A stretch of DNA of 64,000 nt from Hyphomicrobiales bacterium. GTDB taxonomy: Bacteria; Pseudomonadota; Alphaproteobacteria; Rhizobiales; Rhizobiaceae. The stretch covers positions 1 to 64,000 of the forward strand of contig UCKM01000015.1 in assembly GCA_900473175.1 (NCBI GenBank), read 5' to 3'. Under the pieces are notes generated by a model. It was not told where the DNA came from. It did no database searches and saw nothing but the letters and a program-made list of their open reading frames with translations. The translations under genes were made by a program, and so were the position numbers. This document shows positions 1 through 7,957 of this stretch, piece after piece. How positions within the stretch are numbered: position 1 is the stretch's first letter; each line of letters begins with the position of its first letter.

Positions 1-109
1 GGTTGGGTCAATCCCAAAAACAGCAGCGGGCGAAGTGACCGCGTGAGCAATAGACAGGGATATCCGTCAGACATCCCATGTCCGGTACTACCAACTGAAG
101 GAAACTCAG

Positions 110-526
110 ATGATCAGAACCATCCTGTTCTCGGCAGCCATTGTCGCCACCACTATGACGGGCGCCTTGGCTCGCGACGCAAGTAAGGAGACGAAAGTAA
201 CACTCGTATATGAACATGAGCTACCCAACGTCCCCGGAAAAAGCATAAAGGGCGTTTTGGTCGAGTATGGTCCCGGCGCATCGTCAGCCGCTCACACGCA
301 TCCCGACTCGGCCTTCATCTACGCGACGGTCCTGGAGGGAGCCGTTAAAAGCAAGGTCAATGATGGGCCCGTCAAAGTCTACAAAGCGGGGGAAAGCTTC
401 TCGGAAAATCCCGGTGACCGCCATGCCGTCAGCGAAAACGCGAGCACGACGAAACCCGCTCGGCTGCTGGCGGTGTTCGTCGTCAATACTGATGAGAAAG
501 ACCTCGTACTGCCCTATCGCGAATAA
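110..526 (+). CDS. Secreted single-domain cupin protein
   Basis: A 138-residue protein with a typical Sec signal peptide (about residues 1-21, cleavage after ALA). The mature part is one small cupin barrel. The first cupin motif carries H62 and H64 (AHTHPDS) and E76, the second carries PGDRH with H105, so the usual His/His/Glu/His metal site looks intact. A purine-rich AAGGAAA precedes the ATG. Substrate cannot be read from the sequence; periplasmic cupins of this type are annotated only by fold. The next gene begins 24 bases downstream on the same strand, so co-transcription with the MscS-like channel is plausible. Confidence 0.85.
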   Translation: MIRTILFSAAIVATTMTGALARDASKETKVTLVYEHELPNVPGKSIKGVLVEYGPGASSAAHTHPDSAFIYATVLEGAVKSKVNDGPVKVYKAGESFSENPGDRHAVSENASTTKPARLLAVFVVNTDEKDLVLPYRE

Positions 527-550
527 ACGGCGAGATGTCGGGGGTGAGGC

Positions 551-2062
551 ATGAGCATCGATTCAACGATCACGGAAATGATGGCCTCGCCAATTATACA
601 CGCTGGCTGGGTCGCCCTGGCCGGCGTCATTGTCACGCGTGCCCTCGTCCGTCATCACTCATTTCTGAAATTGATCGCACAGATCACGTTCTTCATCGCG
701 CTGACTGGAATTCTGCTTGCCAATGACATCTTGCCGTATGACGTCGACCCGGGTCGGGGTTCAGCAGCCGAAACGGTCATTCTGGGACTGGTAAAAATCG
801 TATGGTGGATGAACGTCGCGTGGGCGCTTGTCGCCTTTGTCCGCTTGTTCCTGGTGTTTGAGCATACGCCGCGTGAGGCACGCCTCATTCAAGATATCGT
901 CGTCGGGTTGATCTACCTAGGCACGGCTCTTTCGATCGTTGCTTTCGTATTCGGCGTGCCGGTCGGAACATTGCTCGCCACGTCTGGCATCTTCGCGATC
1001 ATTCTAGGTTTGGCACTACAAAATACGCTGAGCGATGCGTTTTCCGGTGTCGCACTTAATCTGGGGCGGCCGTTCGGCCTTGGTGACTGGATCAAGTTGA
1101 GTGATGGCACCGAAGGCCGAGTGGTCGAGAGCAACTGGCGCGCGACGCACCTGCTGACCGCCGGCAACAATATTGTCGTTCTGCCGAACGGCTTCCTGGC
1201 AAAGCTTGGCCTGACAAACGTCAGCCATCCAAATGAATCGCACGGCATGGCTCTGGATGTAAGACTTGCGCCAACCACACGACCCGCATCAGCTGTCGAG
1301 TGCATGCAGATGGTGTTGCTGAGCTGCAATTCGATCGTCAGAGACCCAGCTCCATTGGTTTCATTGAAGGGTGTGGATGCCACAGCGATTGAGATCGAAC
1401 TGCTGTTTCGCGTGTCGAGCCTGGCGTATGGTATCGCCGCCAAGAACGAATTGATCGATCTGATCTATCGGCACACGAAATCTGCGGGACTGCTTTTGGC
1501 CAAGCCCGCCGCGTCGGTAGCGATCGGAGATCATGGCATGGCTGAAGCGCCCCATTTTTGTGCGCCAGAACTTCTCGAAACTGTACCATTGTTTTCGGCC
1601 CTCACACGCGATGAACGAAAGACATTGGCCGACGCTGCTTCAACCAGGACATATCGAAAAGACGAAGTCGTCGTGCATCAGGGCCAGATGCTGAACTCAT
1701 TGCTGATCATCCGAAGTGGCGTTCTCCTCCTGACTCGGCAAGGTATGCACGGCGAAGATGAGATAACGAGATTGGCGCCGGGTGATTTCTTCGGTGAGGG
1801 CGCGTTGCTCGCAGGATCTGGGGAGCCGGGAACCCTTACCGCGATCGCGCCCACCATCCTTTTTGAGTTGGATCAGAAGAGTCTGGTGCCACTTTTGAAT
1901 GCCCATCCCGAGATGGCTGGCGAGCTCGTTTCGCTGTTGACGCACCGTTTTGAGATGGACCCCGGAGACGCTCATTCAACACGTGAATTCGCTCGCCGCC
2001 GCTCGGTGGCTGATATGTTGAAATCAATGGAAACCGCATTTCTGACCCCCGGCGGCCCATAG
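551..2062 (+). CDS. MscS-family mechanosensitive channel with C-terminal cyclic-nucleotide-binding-like domain
   Basis: 503 residues. The N-terminal third holds about five hydrophobic helices. The last is the Gly/Ala-rich MscS pore helix (GTLLATSGIFAIILGLALQ, roughly residues 140-158), followed by the MscS beta domain (RPFGLGDWIKLSDGTEGRV, from about 174). Residues ~345-470 form a CNB-type beta roll with the FFGEGALL element. Fusions of this kind are known as bacterial cyclic-nucleotide-gated MscS relatives. Oddity: where the phosphate-binding cassette normally reads GEPR-S-A, this protein reads GEPGTLTA, so the Arg that contacts the cyclic phosphate is absent. Inner-membrane location is expected; gating ligand is doubtful. 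Confidence 0.9.
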   Translation: MSIDSTITEMMASPIIHAGWVALAGVIVTRALVRHHSFLKLIAQITFFIALTGILLANDILPYDVDPGRGSAAETVILGLVKIVWWMNVAWALVAFVRLFLVFEHTPREARLIQDIVVGLIYLGTALSIVAFVFGVPVGTLLATSGIFAIILGLALQNTLSDAFSGVALNLGRPFGLGDWIKLSDGTEGRVVESNWRATHLLTAGNNIVVLPNGFLAKLGLTNVSHPNESHGMALDVRLAPTTRPASAVECMQMVLLSCNSIVRDPAPLVSLKGVDATAIEIELLFRVSSLAYGIAAKNELIDLIYRHTKSAGLLLAKPAASVAIGDHGMAEAPHFCAPELLETVPLFSALTRDERKTLADAASTRTYRKDEVVVHQGQMLNSLLIIRSGVLLLTRQGMHGEDEITRLAPGDFFGEGALLAGSGEPGTLTAIAPTILFELDQKSLVPLLNAHPEMAGELVSLLTHRFEMDPGDAHSTREFARRRSVADMLKSMETAFLTPGGP

Positions 2063-2094
2063 GCTTTGGTCAAACGCAAATCTGGAAGGAAGCT

Positions 2095-2850
2095 ATGATG
2101 AAAATCACGGTCATGGGCGCGAGCGGACGCATCGGGACGCGGCTTGTTGATAACCTTCGACAGGCAGGTATCGAAGTGATTTCTGCATCCCCAACTTTCG
2201 GCGTGAACAGTGTGACGGGAGAATGCCTTCGGCCGGCCATAGCAGGAGCCGACGCCGTCATCGACGTCACCAACGCCGCGTCGTTTGGCGACGACTCGGC
2301 CCTGGATTTTTTCAGGGCCTCCACCCGCAATCTGCTGGCCGCCTCAGCAGATGCTGGCGTCAGGCACTACCTCGCGCTTTCCGTGGTGGGAACACCGCGC
2401 CTTGTTGAAAGTGATTATTTCCGCGCAAAGATGGTACAGGAAAACCTCATCCGGGCAGCGCGGCGGCCCTACACCATCCTCCATTCCACGCAATTCTTCG
2501 AGTTTATCAGCGGCGTGATCGACATGGGAGCCGACGGCGACAGCTTCCGGCTTCCGTCGGCATATATAAAACCGATCGCTGCTGACGACGTCGCCGAAAT
2601 TCTTGCTGAACTGGCGATGGGGGCGCCGAGGAACGACACCCTGGAGATCAACGGGAACGCGCAATTCGGTCTCGACGAGATCGCACGCATGCACCTCGCG
2701 GCCAACGAAGACTCGCGCCAGGTCATTACCGATGACAGCGCCCGCTATTACGGCGTCGAGCTGAACGACGACACATTGCTGCCGCTCAAGACGGCACGTG
2801 TGGGTGCCCTGCGTTACGAAGATTGGTTGAACCGCTCCATGGCGGATTAA
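2095..2850 (+). CDS. NAD(P)-binding NmrA-like / atypical SDR protein
   Basis: 251 residues with a Rossmann fold. The dinucleotide loop GASGRIG lies at residues 8-14 and matches atypical SDR/NmrA proteins. A YFRAK motif (YxxxK) lies downstream of a Ser-containing strand (LALSVVG), as in SDR active sites. The start has GGAAGG five bases upstream of the first of two adjacent ATG codons. No C-terminal domain beyond the fold is seen. It ends 10 bases before the convergent ribbon-helix-helix gene. Family members range from oxidoreductases to redox-sensing regulators, so no reaction is assigned. Confidence 0.85.
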   Translation: MMKITVMGASGRIGTRLVDNLRQAGIEVISASPTFGVNSVTGECLRPAIAGADAVIDVTNAASFGDDSALDFFRASTRNLLAASADAGVRHYLALSVVGTPRLVESDYFRAKMVQENLIRAARRPYTILHSTQFFEFISGVIDMGADGDSFRLPSAYIKPIAADDVAEILAELAMGAPRNDTLEINGNAQFGLDEIARMHLAANEDSRQVITDDSARYYGVELNDDTLLPLKTARVGALRYEDWLNRSMAD

Positions 2851-2859
2851 GTAGAGAAC

Positions 2860-3183
2860 CTAAGCCGCTCGCTCCCCAATCAGGGCCGCATTGCCGCTGG
2901 CAGGCGTTGCCTCGCCCGCAACGTTGACTCCGCGCAGATAGAGCGCGCATGTCGTGCGCAGCATCGATGCGAAATTCGGAATCTCCCCTTGCGCTTGCAG
3001 GGCTTCGTCGTAGAGCGTCGAGATAAAGCGTGGGGTCGTCATGTTCTGACTTTCGGCAATTTCATCCAGCAGTTTCCAGAATGTCGCTTCAAGCTGGATG
3101 CTGGTCGAATGACCGGCAATGCGCACAGAACGATTGATCTGCCGATAGCCCTGCGGATCCTGTTCTGCAAATACTTTACACAT
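2860..3183 (-). CDS. Ribbon-helix-helix domain protein (RHH_4 type)
   Basis: 107 residues. The pattern RSVRIAGHSTSIQLEATFW followed by two helices (LDEIAESQNMTTPRFISTLYDEAL) matches the ribbon-helix-helix family in which the strand contacts DNA and helices dimerise. An excellent AGGGAGGT lies seven bases before the ATG. No toxin-like partner adjoins it, so it is more likely a stand-alone regulator than an antitoxin. Transcribed divergently from the VOC gene; the 217-base gap between them probably contains both promoters. Confidence 0.75.
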   Translation of the reverse strand: MCKVFAEQDPQGYRQINRSVRIAGHSTSIQLEATFWKLLDEIAESQNMTTPRFISTLYDEALQAQGEIPNFASMLRTTCALYLRGVNVAGEATPASGNAALIGERAA

Positions 3184-3400
3184 TCAAGAACCTCCCTTTC
3201 AGTCTGTCTTTGTTGCTCGCGCCGGCCACCCGTTGGTGGTATTTTTATCGAACGGTGCCTTATGAGCAAATTATTCCGCTTCAACTGCGGTGTGGTAGCC
3301 GATTGCCACCACTTCTTGTCTCCCAAGCCCATAATCACCGACAAGCCCTGACACTGCAACCTTAGTTTTGGGACGCCCTGTCACAGTTTTGGAGGTGCCA

Positions 3401-3796
3401 TTGGCAAAAGCCATTCATTCAATGATCCGCGTTCTCGATGAGGAGAAATCGAGATCGTTCTACGGGCAGGCGTTCGGGCTCGAAGCCGCGGACCGGCTCG
3501 ATTTCGATACGTTCACGCTGGTCTATCTGCGCAACAGCGAGACAGCATTCGAGCTCGAACTGACCATCAACAAGGGCCGCACGGAGCCCTACAACCTTGG
3601 CGACGGTTACGGCCACCTCGCCGTCAGCGTCGATGATCTCGACACCGAACATGCCAGGCTGAAGGCCCTGGACCTCAAAATCCGCGACATCGTCGAATTC
3701 AAGCGCGATAGCGTCATGCTGGCGCGCTTCTTCTTCGTCGAAGATCCGGATGGCTACAAGATCGAAGTATTGCAACGACAAGGCCGGTTTGTCTGA
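3401..3796 (+). CDS. VOC/glyoxalase-fold protein (lactoylglutathione lyase-like)
   Basis: 131 residues from a TTG start chosen because a perfect GGAGGT sits four bases upstream (3391-3396); the longer open frame back to 3368 lacks such a site. The two beta-alpha-beta-beta-beta modules of the vicinal oxygen chelate fold are visible: module one begins AIHSMIRVLDEEKSRSFY, module two contains HLAVSVDDLDTEHARLKAL and ends FFVEDPDGYKIEVLQR. Metal-ligand positions are His-8-like, E (FELEL), H (YGHLAVS) and E (YKIEVLQ), consistent with glyoxalase I. It lies 96 bases before the dehydrogenase subunit genes on the same strand. Methylglyoxal detoxification is the family role; the substrate here is inference. 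Confidence 0.85.
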   Translation: MAKAIHSMIRVLDEEKSRSFYGQAFGLEAADRLDFDTFTLVYLRNSETAFELELTINKGRTEPYNLGDGYGHLAVSVDDLDTEHARLKALDLKIRDIVEFKRDSVMLARFFFVEDPDGYKIEVLQRQGRFV

Positions 3797-3892
3797 AACC
3801 GGCCGAACGGCGTTGGAGGAACGCCGTCAAGCCAGCAAGGGCCGCCCGCGGATTTCCGCGAGGATGCCGGTAGCAAGCAAGGGAGGAATTCA

Positions 3893-4468
3893 ATGGTTAC
3901 CATATTCAACCGCAATCCGGCTTCGCCCGATGCAAAGGGTGCAGCCGAGCGGAAGGGATTGTCGCGGCGCGATGTGCTGAAGCGCGGCGGAACAGCCAGC
4001 CTTGGCGCAATTCTCATCATCAGCGGCAGTTCGATCATCCATCCGCAATTCGCCTGGGGATTGGAGACGACCAATCTCAAGCCCGAGACCATGGCGACGC
4101 TGATCCAGCTGGCGCGCGACATCTATCCGCATGATCACGTTCCGGACCGCTTCTACGCCATCGCGGTCAAGCCCTACGATGCAAAGGCGGGCGACGATCC
4201 GAAGCAGAAGAAGATGATCGAGGATGGCGTTGCCGATCTCGACAAGCGCGCCGGCAAGGGCGGCTATCTCGGACTTGACTGGGAGGATCGGCGGCTCGCC
4301 ATCCTGCAGAAGATCGAGGACACACCGTTCTTTCAGACCATACGCGGTGGACTGGTGACCGGTCTCTATAACCAGAAAGAGCTTTGGCCTCTGTTCGGCT
4401 ATGAGGGCGAGTCCTTTTCGAAAGGCGGCTACATCGCCCGCGGCTTCAGCGACATCGAATGGCTCTGA
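3893..4468 (+). CDS. Tat-exported gluconate 2-dehydrogenase subunit 3 family protein
   Basis: 191 residues with a twin-arginine signal (SRRDVLKRGGTASLG, around residues 23-37, followed by a hydrophobic stretch). The mature part (LIQLARDIYPHDHVPDRFYA) resembles the small gamma subunit of membrane-bound gluconate and related sugar dehydrogenases, which escorts the FAD subunit through the Tat pathway and anchors it. GGGAGG lies six bases before the ATG. The GMC flavoprotein gene follows after 48 bases with its own AGGAAA. No cytochrome c subunit gene is next to them. Confidence 0.85.
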   Translation: MVTIFNRNPASPDAKGAAERKGLSRRDVLKRGGTASLGAILIISGSSIIHPQFAWGLETTNLKPETMATLIQLARDIYPHDHVPDRFYAIAVKPYDAKAGDDPKQKKMIEDGVADLDKRAGKGGYLGLDWEDRRLAILQKIEDTPFFQTIRGGLVTGLYNQKELWPLFGYEGESFSKGGYIARGFSDIEWL

Positions 4469-4516
4469 GTTGATCGCGCCATCAAGGAAACTGTTCAAGG
4501 CTATTGGGAGGAAACC

Positions 4517-6088
4517 ATGGCTGCACCTTACGATCTAAAAGACGACAGTGTCGTCGTCATCATCGGCTCTGGCGCGGGCGGCGGAACGCTCGGCAATGAG
4601 CTCGCACAGAAAGGCATCGACGTCGTCATTCTCGAAGCTGGCGCACGTCACGAATATGAAGATTTCATCAATGACGAGTGGGAAAGCTTCGGCCAGCTTG
4701 CCTGGGTCGACAAGCGCACCACCTCCGGCGATTGGCGGGTCGCCAAGGATTTCCCCAACCTGCCCGCGTGGATCGTCAAGTCGGTTGGCGGATCGACCAC
4801 CCACTGGGCTGGCGCGTCCTTGCGCTTCCAGGATCATGAATTTCAGGCGCTGACCCATTACGGCAAGGTCAAGGGTGCCAATCTCCTCGATTGGCCGATC
4901 ACATTGGCGGAGCTCGAGCCCTATTACGCCAAGGCCGAAGACAAGATGGGTGTCACGCGCACCAACGGCATCGAGGGATTGCCCGGGAACAACAATTTCA
5001 AAGTGCTCAAGGCAGGCGCCGACAAGCTCGGCTACAAGGAATGCAATACCGGGCATATGGCGATCAACTCCGCCGAGCGCGACGGCCGCATGTCGTGCCA
5101 GCAGACGGGTTTCTGCTTCCAGGGCTGCAAATGGGGCGCGAAGTGGTCGACGCTCTATACGGAAATCCCCAAGGGCGAGAAGACCGGCAAACTTGAAGTC
5201 CGTCCCAATTCCATGGTGCAGAAGATCGAACACGACAAGAGCGGCAAGGTGACTGGCGTGCTTTATGTCGACAAGGACGGCAAGCAGCAATTGCAGAAAG
5301 CCCGCGTCGTCGCCGTTGCCGGCAACTCGATCGAAAGCCCGCGCCTGCTGCTCAACTCCGAATCGAGCATGTTCCCGGATGGATTGGCCAACTCCTCCGG
5401 CCAGGTCGGGCGCAACTATATGCGTCACACCACCGGCTCGGTCTATGCGGTCTTCGAGAAGCCGGTACATATGTATCGCGGTACCGTCATGGCCGGCATC
5501 ATCCAGGACGAGGCAAGACACGACCCCTCCCGGGGCTTTGTCGGCGGTTATGAAATGGAGACGCTCGCGCTCGGGCTGCCGTTCATGGCGGCGTTCCTCG
5601 ATCCGGGCGGCTGGGGCCGTTCCTTCACCTCCGCACTCGATCAATATGTGAACATGGCGGGCATGTGGATCGTCGGCGAGGACATGCCGCAGGCGGATAA
5701 CCGGATCACCTTGCACAAGGACGAGAAGGACAAATACGGCCTTCCCATCGCCAATGTTAACTTCAGTGATCATGCCAACGACATCGCAATGCGTGATTAT
5801 GCCTACCAGCGGGGCCAGGAACTCTACAAATCGGTCGGCGCTGTCCGCACCTTCCCGACACCGCCTTATCCATCAACGCACAATCTCGGCACCAACCGGA
5901 TGAGCGAGAAAGCCAAGGACGGCGTCGTCAACAAGAACGGCCAGACTCACGACATCAAGAACCTGTTCGTCTCGGATGGCAGCCAGTTCACCACAGGCGG
6001 AGCCGAAAACCCGACGCTGACCATTGTCAGCCTCGCTATCCGGCAGGCGGACTACATCGCCAAGGAGATGGCGGCGAAAACGATCTGA
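4517..6088 (+). CDS. GMC-family FAD oxidoreductase (gluconate/sugar dehydrogenase large subunit)
   Basis: 523 residues. The FAD-binding GSGAGGGTLGNELA motif is near residues 17-30 and VGGSTTHWAGASLRF near 90 is the flavin pyrophosphate loop. The GMC active-site pair is present near the C-terminus: His in STHNLG and Asn in GGAENPTLT. A three-cysteine element CQQTGFCFQGCKWGAK (about residues 194-209) resembles the Fe-S ligand cluster of FAD-dependent glucose dehydrogenase complexes. It has no signal peptide, fitting export piggy-backed on the Tat-carrying small subunit encoded upstream. Likely oxidises a sugar or sugar acid in the periplasm; the substrate is not determinable. Confidence 0.88.
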   Translation: MAAPYDLKDDSVVVIIGSGAGGGTLGNELAQKGIDVVILEAGARHEYEDFINDEWESFGQLAWVDKRTTSGDWRVAKDFPNLPAWIVKSVGGSTTHWAGASLRFQDHEFQALTHYGKVKGANLLDWPITLAELEPYYAKAEDKMGVTRTNGIEGLPGNNNFKVLKAGADKLGYKECNTGHMAINSAERDGRMSCQQTGFCFQGCKWGAKWSTLYTEIPKGEKTGKLEVRPNSMVQKIEHDKSGKVTGVLYVDKDGKQQLQKARVVAVAGNSIESPRLLLNSESSMFPDGLANSSGQVGRNYMRHTTGSVYAVFEKPVHMYRGTVMAGIIQDEARHDPSRGFVGGYEMETLALGLPFMAAFLDPGGWGRSFTSALDQYVNMAGMWIVGEDMPQADNRITLHKDEKDKYGLPIANVNFSDHANDIAMRDYAYQRGQELYKSVGAVRTFPTPPYPSTHNLGTNRMSEKAKDGVVNKNGQTHDIKNLFVSDGSQFTTGGAENPTLTIVSLAIRQADYIAKEMAAKTI

Positions 6089-6126
6089 CGTCCGGCCCGA
6101 ACCTCCCAGGCCGGGCGGCACTATTG

Positions 6127-6151
6127 GCGCGGTTTCCAGGTGGAACCGCGC
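6127..6151. terminator. Hairpin between convergent genes
   Basis: GCGCGGTT on the left and AACCGCGC on the right flank a short loop; the stem extends with a one-base bulge. It sits between the convergent GMC and CsaA-like genes. No U-tract follows on either strand, so it may only be an mRNA 3' end hairpin. Confidence 0.35.
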
Positions 6152-6165
6152 TAATGGCGTTGATC

Positions 6166-6501
6166 CTAGAACAGTTTGCCGCCGTCAGGTACAGGCTTGC
6201 TGATGGCAGCGAGGACCACCGCACCGTCTTCGTCCGGAAATCCGAGCGTCAGAACCTCGGATATGAATGGTCCGATCTGGCGCGGCGGAAAATTGACCAC
6301 CGCCATGACCTGGCGTCCCTGCAGGTCGTCAAGCGTATAGTGCTTGGTGATCTGTGCTGAGGATTTCTTGATGCCGATCTCGGGGCCGAAATCAATCTTG
6401 AGCTTGAAGGCAGGCTTACGCGCTTCCGGGAAACTTTCCGCCTCGACGATAGTGCCGACGCGGATATCCACCTTTTCGAAATCGTCGAACGTAATCGTCA
6501 T
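6166..6501 (-). CDS. CsaA-like tRNA-binding OB-fold protein
   Basis: 111 residues forming a single EMAP-II/CsaA-type OB fold: [16 protein letters not shown] at the start, [10 protein letters not shown] in the middle and [20 protein letters not shown] toward the end, all hallmarks of this compact tRNA-binding domain. Family proteins bind tRNA non-specifically and have been proposed as export chaperones; no catalytic domain is attached. It follows ybjN on the same strand after a 26-base gap, so the two are probably co-transcribed. Confidence 0.85.
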   Translation of the reverse strand: MTITFDDFEKVDIRVGTIVEAESFPEARKPAFKLKIDFGPEIGIKKSSAQITKHYTLDDLQGRQVMAVVNFPPRQIGPFISEVLTLGFPDEDGAVVLAAISKPVPDGGKLF

Positions 6502-6527
6502 CGCTCAAGCTCGCCCACGTAAGCTGA

Positions 6528-7034
6528 TCAGGCCGAGCCTACTGTCTCGAACAGGATGCTGTCGAGCGATTCCCGGGCCGTCGAGCCCGACCAGACAACG
6601 AACTGGAAAGCCTGGAAGTAGGTTTCGCAAGCATCAAGCGCGCTTGAGAGCAGTACTTCCACCTGTTTGCTCGTCGGCTCTGCTCCGCCGGAGAGCAGCA
6701 GGGATTGGCGGTACATGATCGCGCCTTCCTGCCGCCAAAGGTCAAAATGGCCCATCAAGAGTTGTTCGTTGATCAGCGAGAGCAGGCGCATCACTTCATT
6801 GACGCGCGGTTCGCTGATCGCGATGTCGAAGGCGCAGGCCAGATGCAGCGCCTCGAAATCCTCCATCCACGAAAAGGAAATCTGGTAATCGGTCCAGCTT
6901 CCCTCAACGGTTATGGCAATTTCATCTTCCCCGGTGCGCTCGAATGCCCACTCGTTGGTATGGGCAACATGTTCAATCACATCCACAGGATGGAGATCAC
7001 GCGCAATTTCTATTTCCAGAAGGCTCATCGCCAT
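6528..7034 (-). CDS. YbjN domain-containing protein
   Basis: 168 residues, almost entirely a YbjN-type fold similar to type III secretion chaperones: an N-terminal helix, a beta sheet (EIAITVEGSWTDYQISFSW), then helices (VNEVMRLLSLINEQLLMGHF). Proteins of this family are cytoplasmic and poorly understood; in enterobacteria YbjN influences motility and stress traits, which cannot be carried over here with confidence. The gene has a 437-base upstream gap before ubiK-like, in which a 7-bp inverted repeat is the best regulatory candidate. Confidence 0.8.
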   Translation of the reverse strand: MAMSLLEIEIARDLHPVDVIEHVAHTNEWAFERTGEDEIAITVEGSWTDYQISFSWMEDFEALHLACAFDIAISEPRVNEVMRLLSLINEQLLMGHFDLWRQEGAIMYRQSLLLSGGAEPTSKQVEVLLSSALDACETYFQAFQFVVWSGSTARESLDSILFETVGSA

Positions 7035-7139
7035 TACCTGCTATTTCGAATCTCATTGACGCTGCGGGAGCACAGCACCCACCCAAAGAACACCAAACGC
7101 TTGAAAACCCACCGACAGGCAGAACACACCAGCCGGACC

Positions 7140-7163
7140 GCGGTTAGTAACCAAGTTAACCGC
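7140..7163. promoter_or_regulatory. Perfect 7-bp inverted repeat upstream of ybjN
   Basis: GCGGTTA, ten bases, TAACCGC. The dyad is 106-129 bases upstream of the ybjN start codon. Geometry fits a homodimeric regulator site; the regulator is unknown. Confidence 0.35.
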
Positions 7164-7411
7164 TGCATGATCACTGTTACGAATCATGCTGTAATTTCAG
7201 TGTATTGATGCTGAGTCCGAGCGCCAGCCCCCTTTTTGTCTAATGGCGCGATTGAGTGTGGACAGACGCTGCCAAAAAGATTCACAAGCCCCCTTTAACT
7301 GACTCTAAGAAAACGATTTTCGGCGATTTCCGCCTGTTGATAAATTCTTAAGATTTATTTTGGGGATACGTGAACGAACCAAGGAATTCATGCGCGATCG
7401 CACTTCAAACC

Positions 7412-7439
7412 GAAAGGCCGCGCGATTTGCGAGGCCCTT
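7412..7439 (-). terminator. Possible terminator of the UbiK-like gene
   Basis: On the minus strand AAGGGCC, 13 bases, GGCCTTTC forms a short stem followed by a T-containing stretch (TTTCGGTTT). It begins 33 bases after the stop codon of the UbiK-like gene. Weak stem, so low confidence. Confidence 0.35.
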
Positions 7440-7471
7440 ACAGCTTGATTTCCGAGTGAGCAGGCGGGCGG

Positions 7472-7777
7472 CTAGGCTTTCTTTGACCGTCCACCTGGCG
7501 CGGCCGGTTTTTCCGCTGCGTCGCTCTTCTTGCCGACGAGGGCCTCGAGCGCTTCGATACGCGCCAGAAGGGCGGTGTTCTCGGCTCGGGCTCGGATCGC
7601 CATTTCGCGTACCGCTTCAAAATCCTCGCGCTGCACCACATCCATGGTGTTGAGCAATCGTTCCGCCTGGCCGCGGAACGCGGTTTCGACTTCGCGGCGC
7701 ACGCCCTGCGCTGCACCTGCGGCGTCGGTCACGAGCTTTGCCAGTTCATCAAGAACGCGGTTTGGTCCATTGGACAT
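7472..7777 (-). CDS. UbiK/BMFP-family accessory factor
   Basis: 101 residues from the ATG at 7777, chosen for the AGAGAGG upstream; an open frame extends further but lacks such a site. The pattern is an N-terminal amphipathic helix (NRVLDELAKLVTDAAGAAQG), then a coiled coil (REDFEAVREMAIRARAENTA, then LLARIEALEALVG), then a Lys/Ala-rich tail. This is the layout of UbiK and the brucellar membrane-fusogenic proteins, small factors that associate with lipid and aid ubiquinone synthesis. It is divergent from lgt with 180 bases between start codons. Confidence 0.85.
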   Translation of the reverse strand: MSNGPNRVLDELAKLVTDAAGAAQGVRREVETAFRGQAERLLNTMDVVQREDFEAVREMAIRARAENTALLARIEALEALVGKKSDAAEKPAAPGGRSKKA

Positions 7778-7957
7778 GGCGGATACCTCTCTGGTTTCAC
7801 AATCAAATAATCGCCGCGGGAGGCGATTGCAAGCAAGTCTCAAACTCTTGTCGAATATCGGCGCGTGCGCGCAAATGTTATCTGAAAGGCAACTTGACGC
7901 TCTGCATGCCCTCGCGCATGGTCCCGCCAAATATCATCCTTCCCGTGGAGTGCCTTA

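Larger units (their letters stand above)
7035..7471. other. 437-base gene-poor interval upstream of ybjN
   Basis: No convincing ORF on either strand; open frames here lack ribosome-binding sites and run antisense into neighbours. It holds an inverted repeat at 7140-7163, an AT-rich imperfect palindrome centred on CTTAAG near 7350, and a terminator-like hairpin for the upstream minus-strand gene at 7412-7439. The ybjN promoter must lie here but no clear -35/-10 pair was identified. Confidence 0.5.

Noticed and set aside
2860-3183. Ribbon-helix-helix gene as antitoxin of a toxin-antitoxin pair
   Set aside because: No short toxin-like ORF with a ribosome site adjoins it on the same strand.
4535-5773. 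412-codon minus-strand frame opposite the GMC gene
   Set aside because: Antisense shadow; the plus strand has all GMC motifs.
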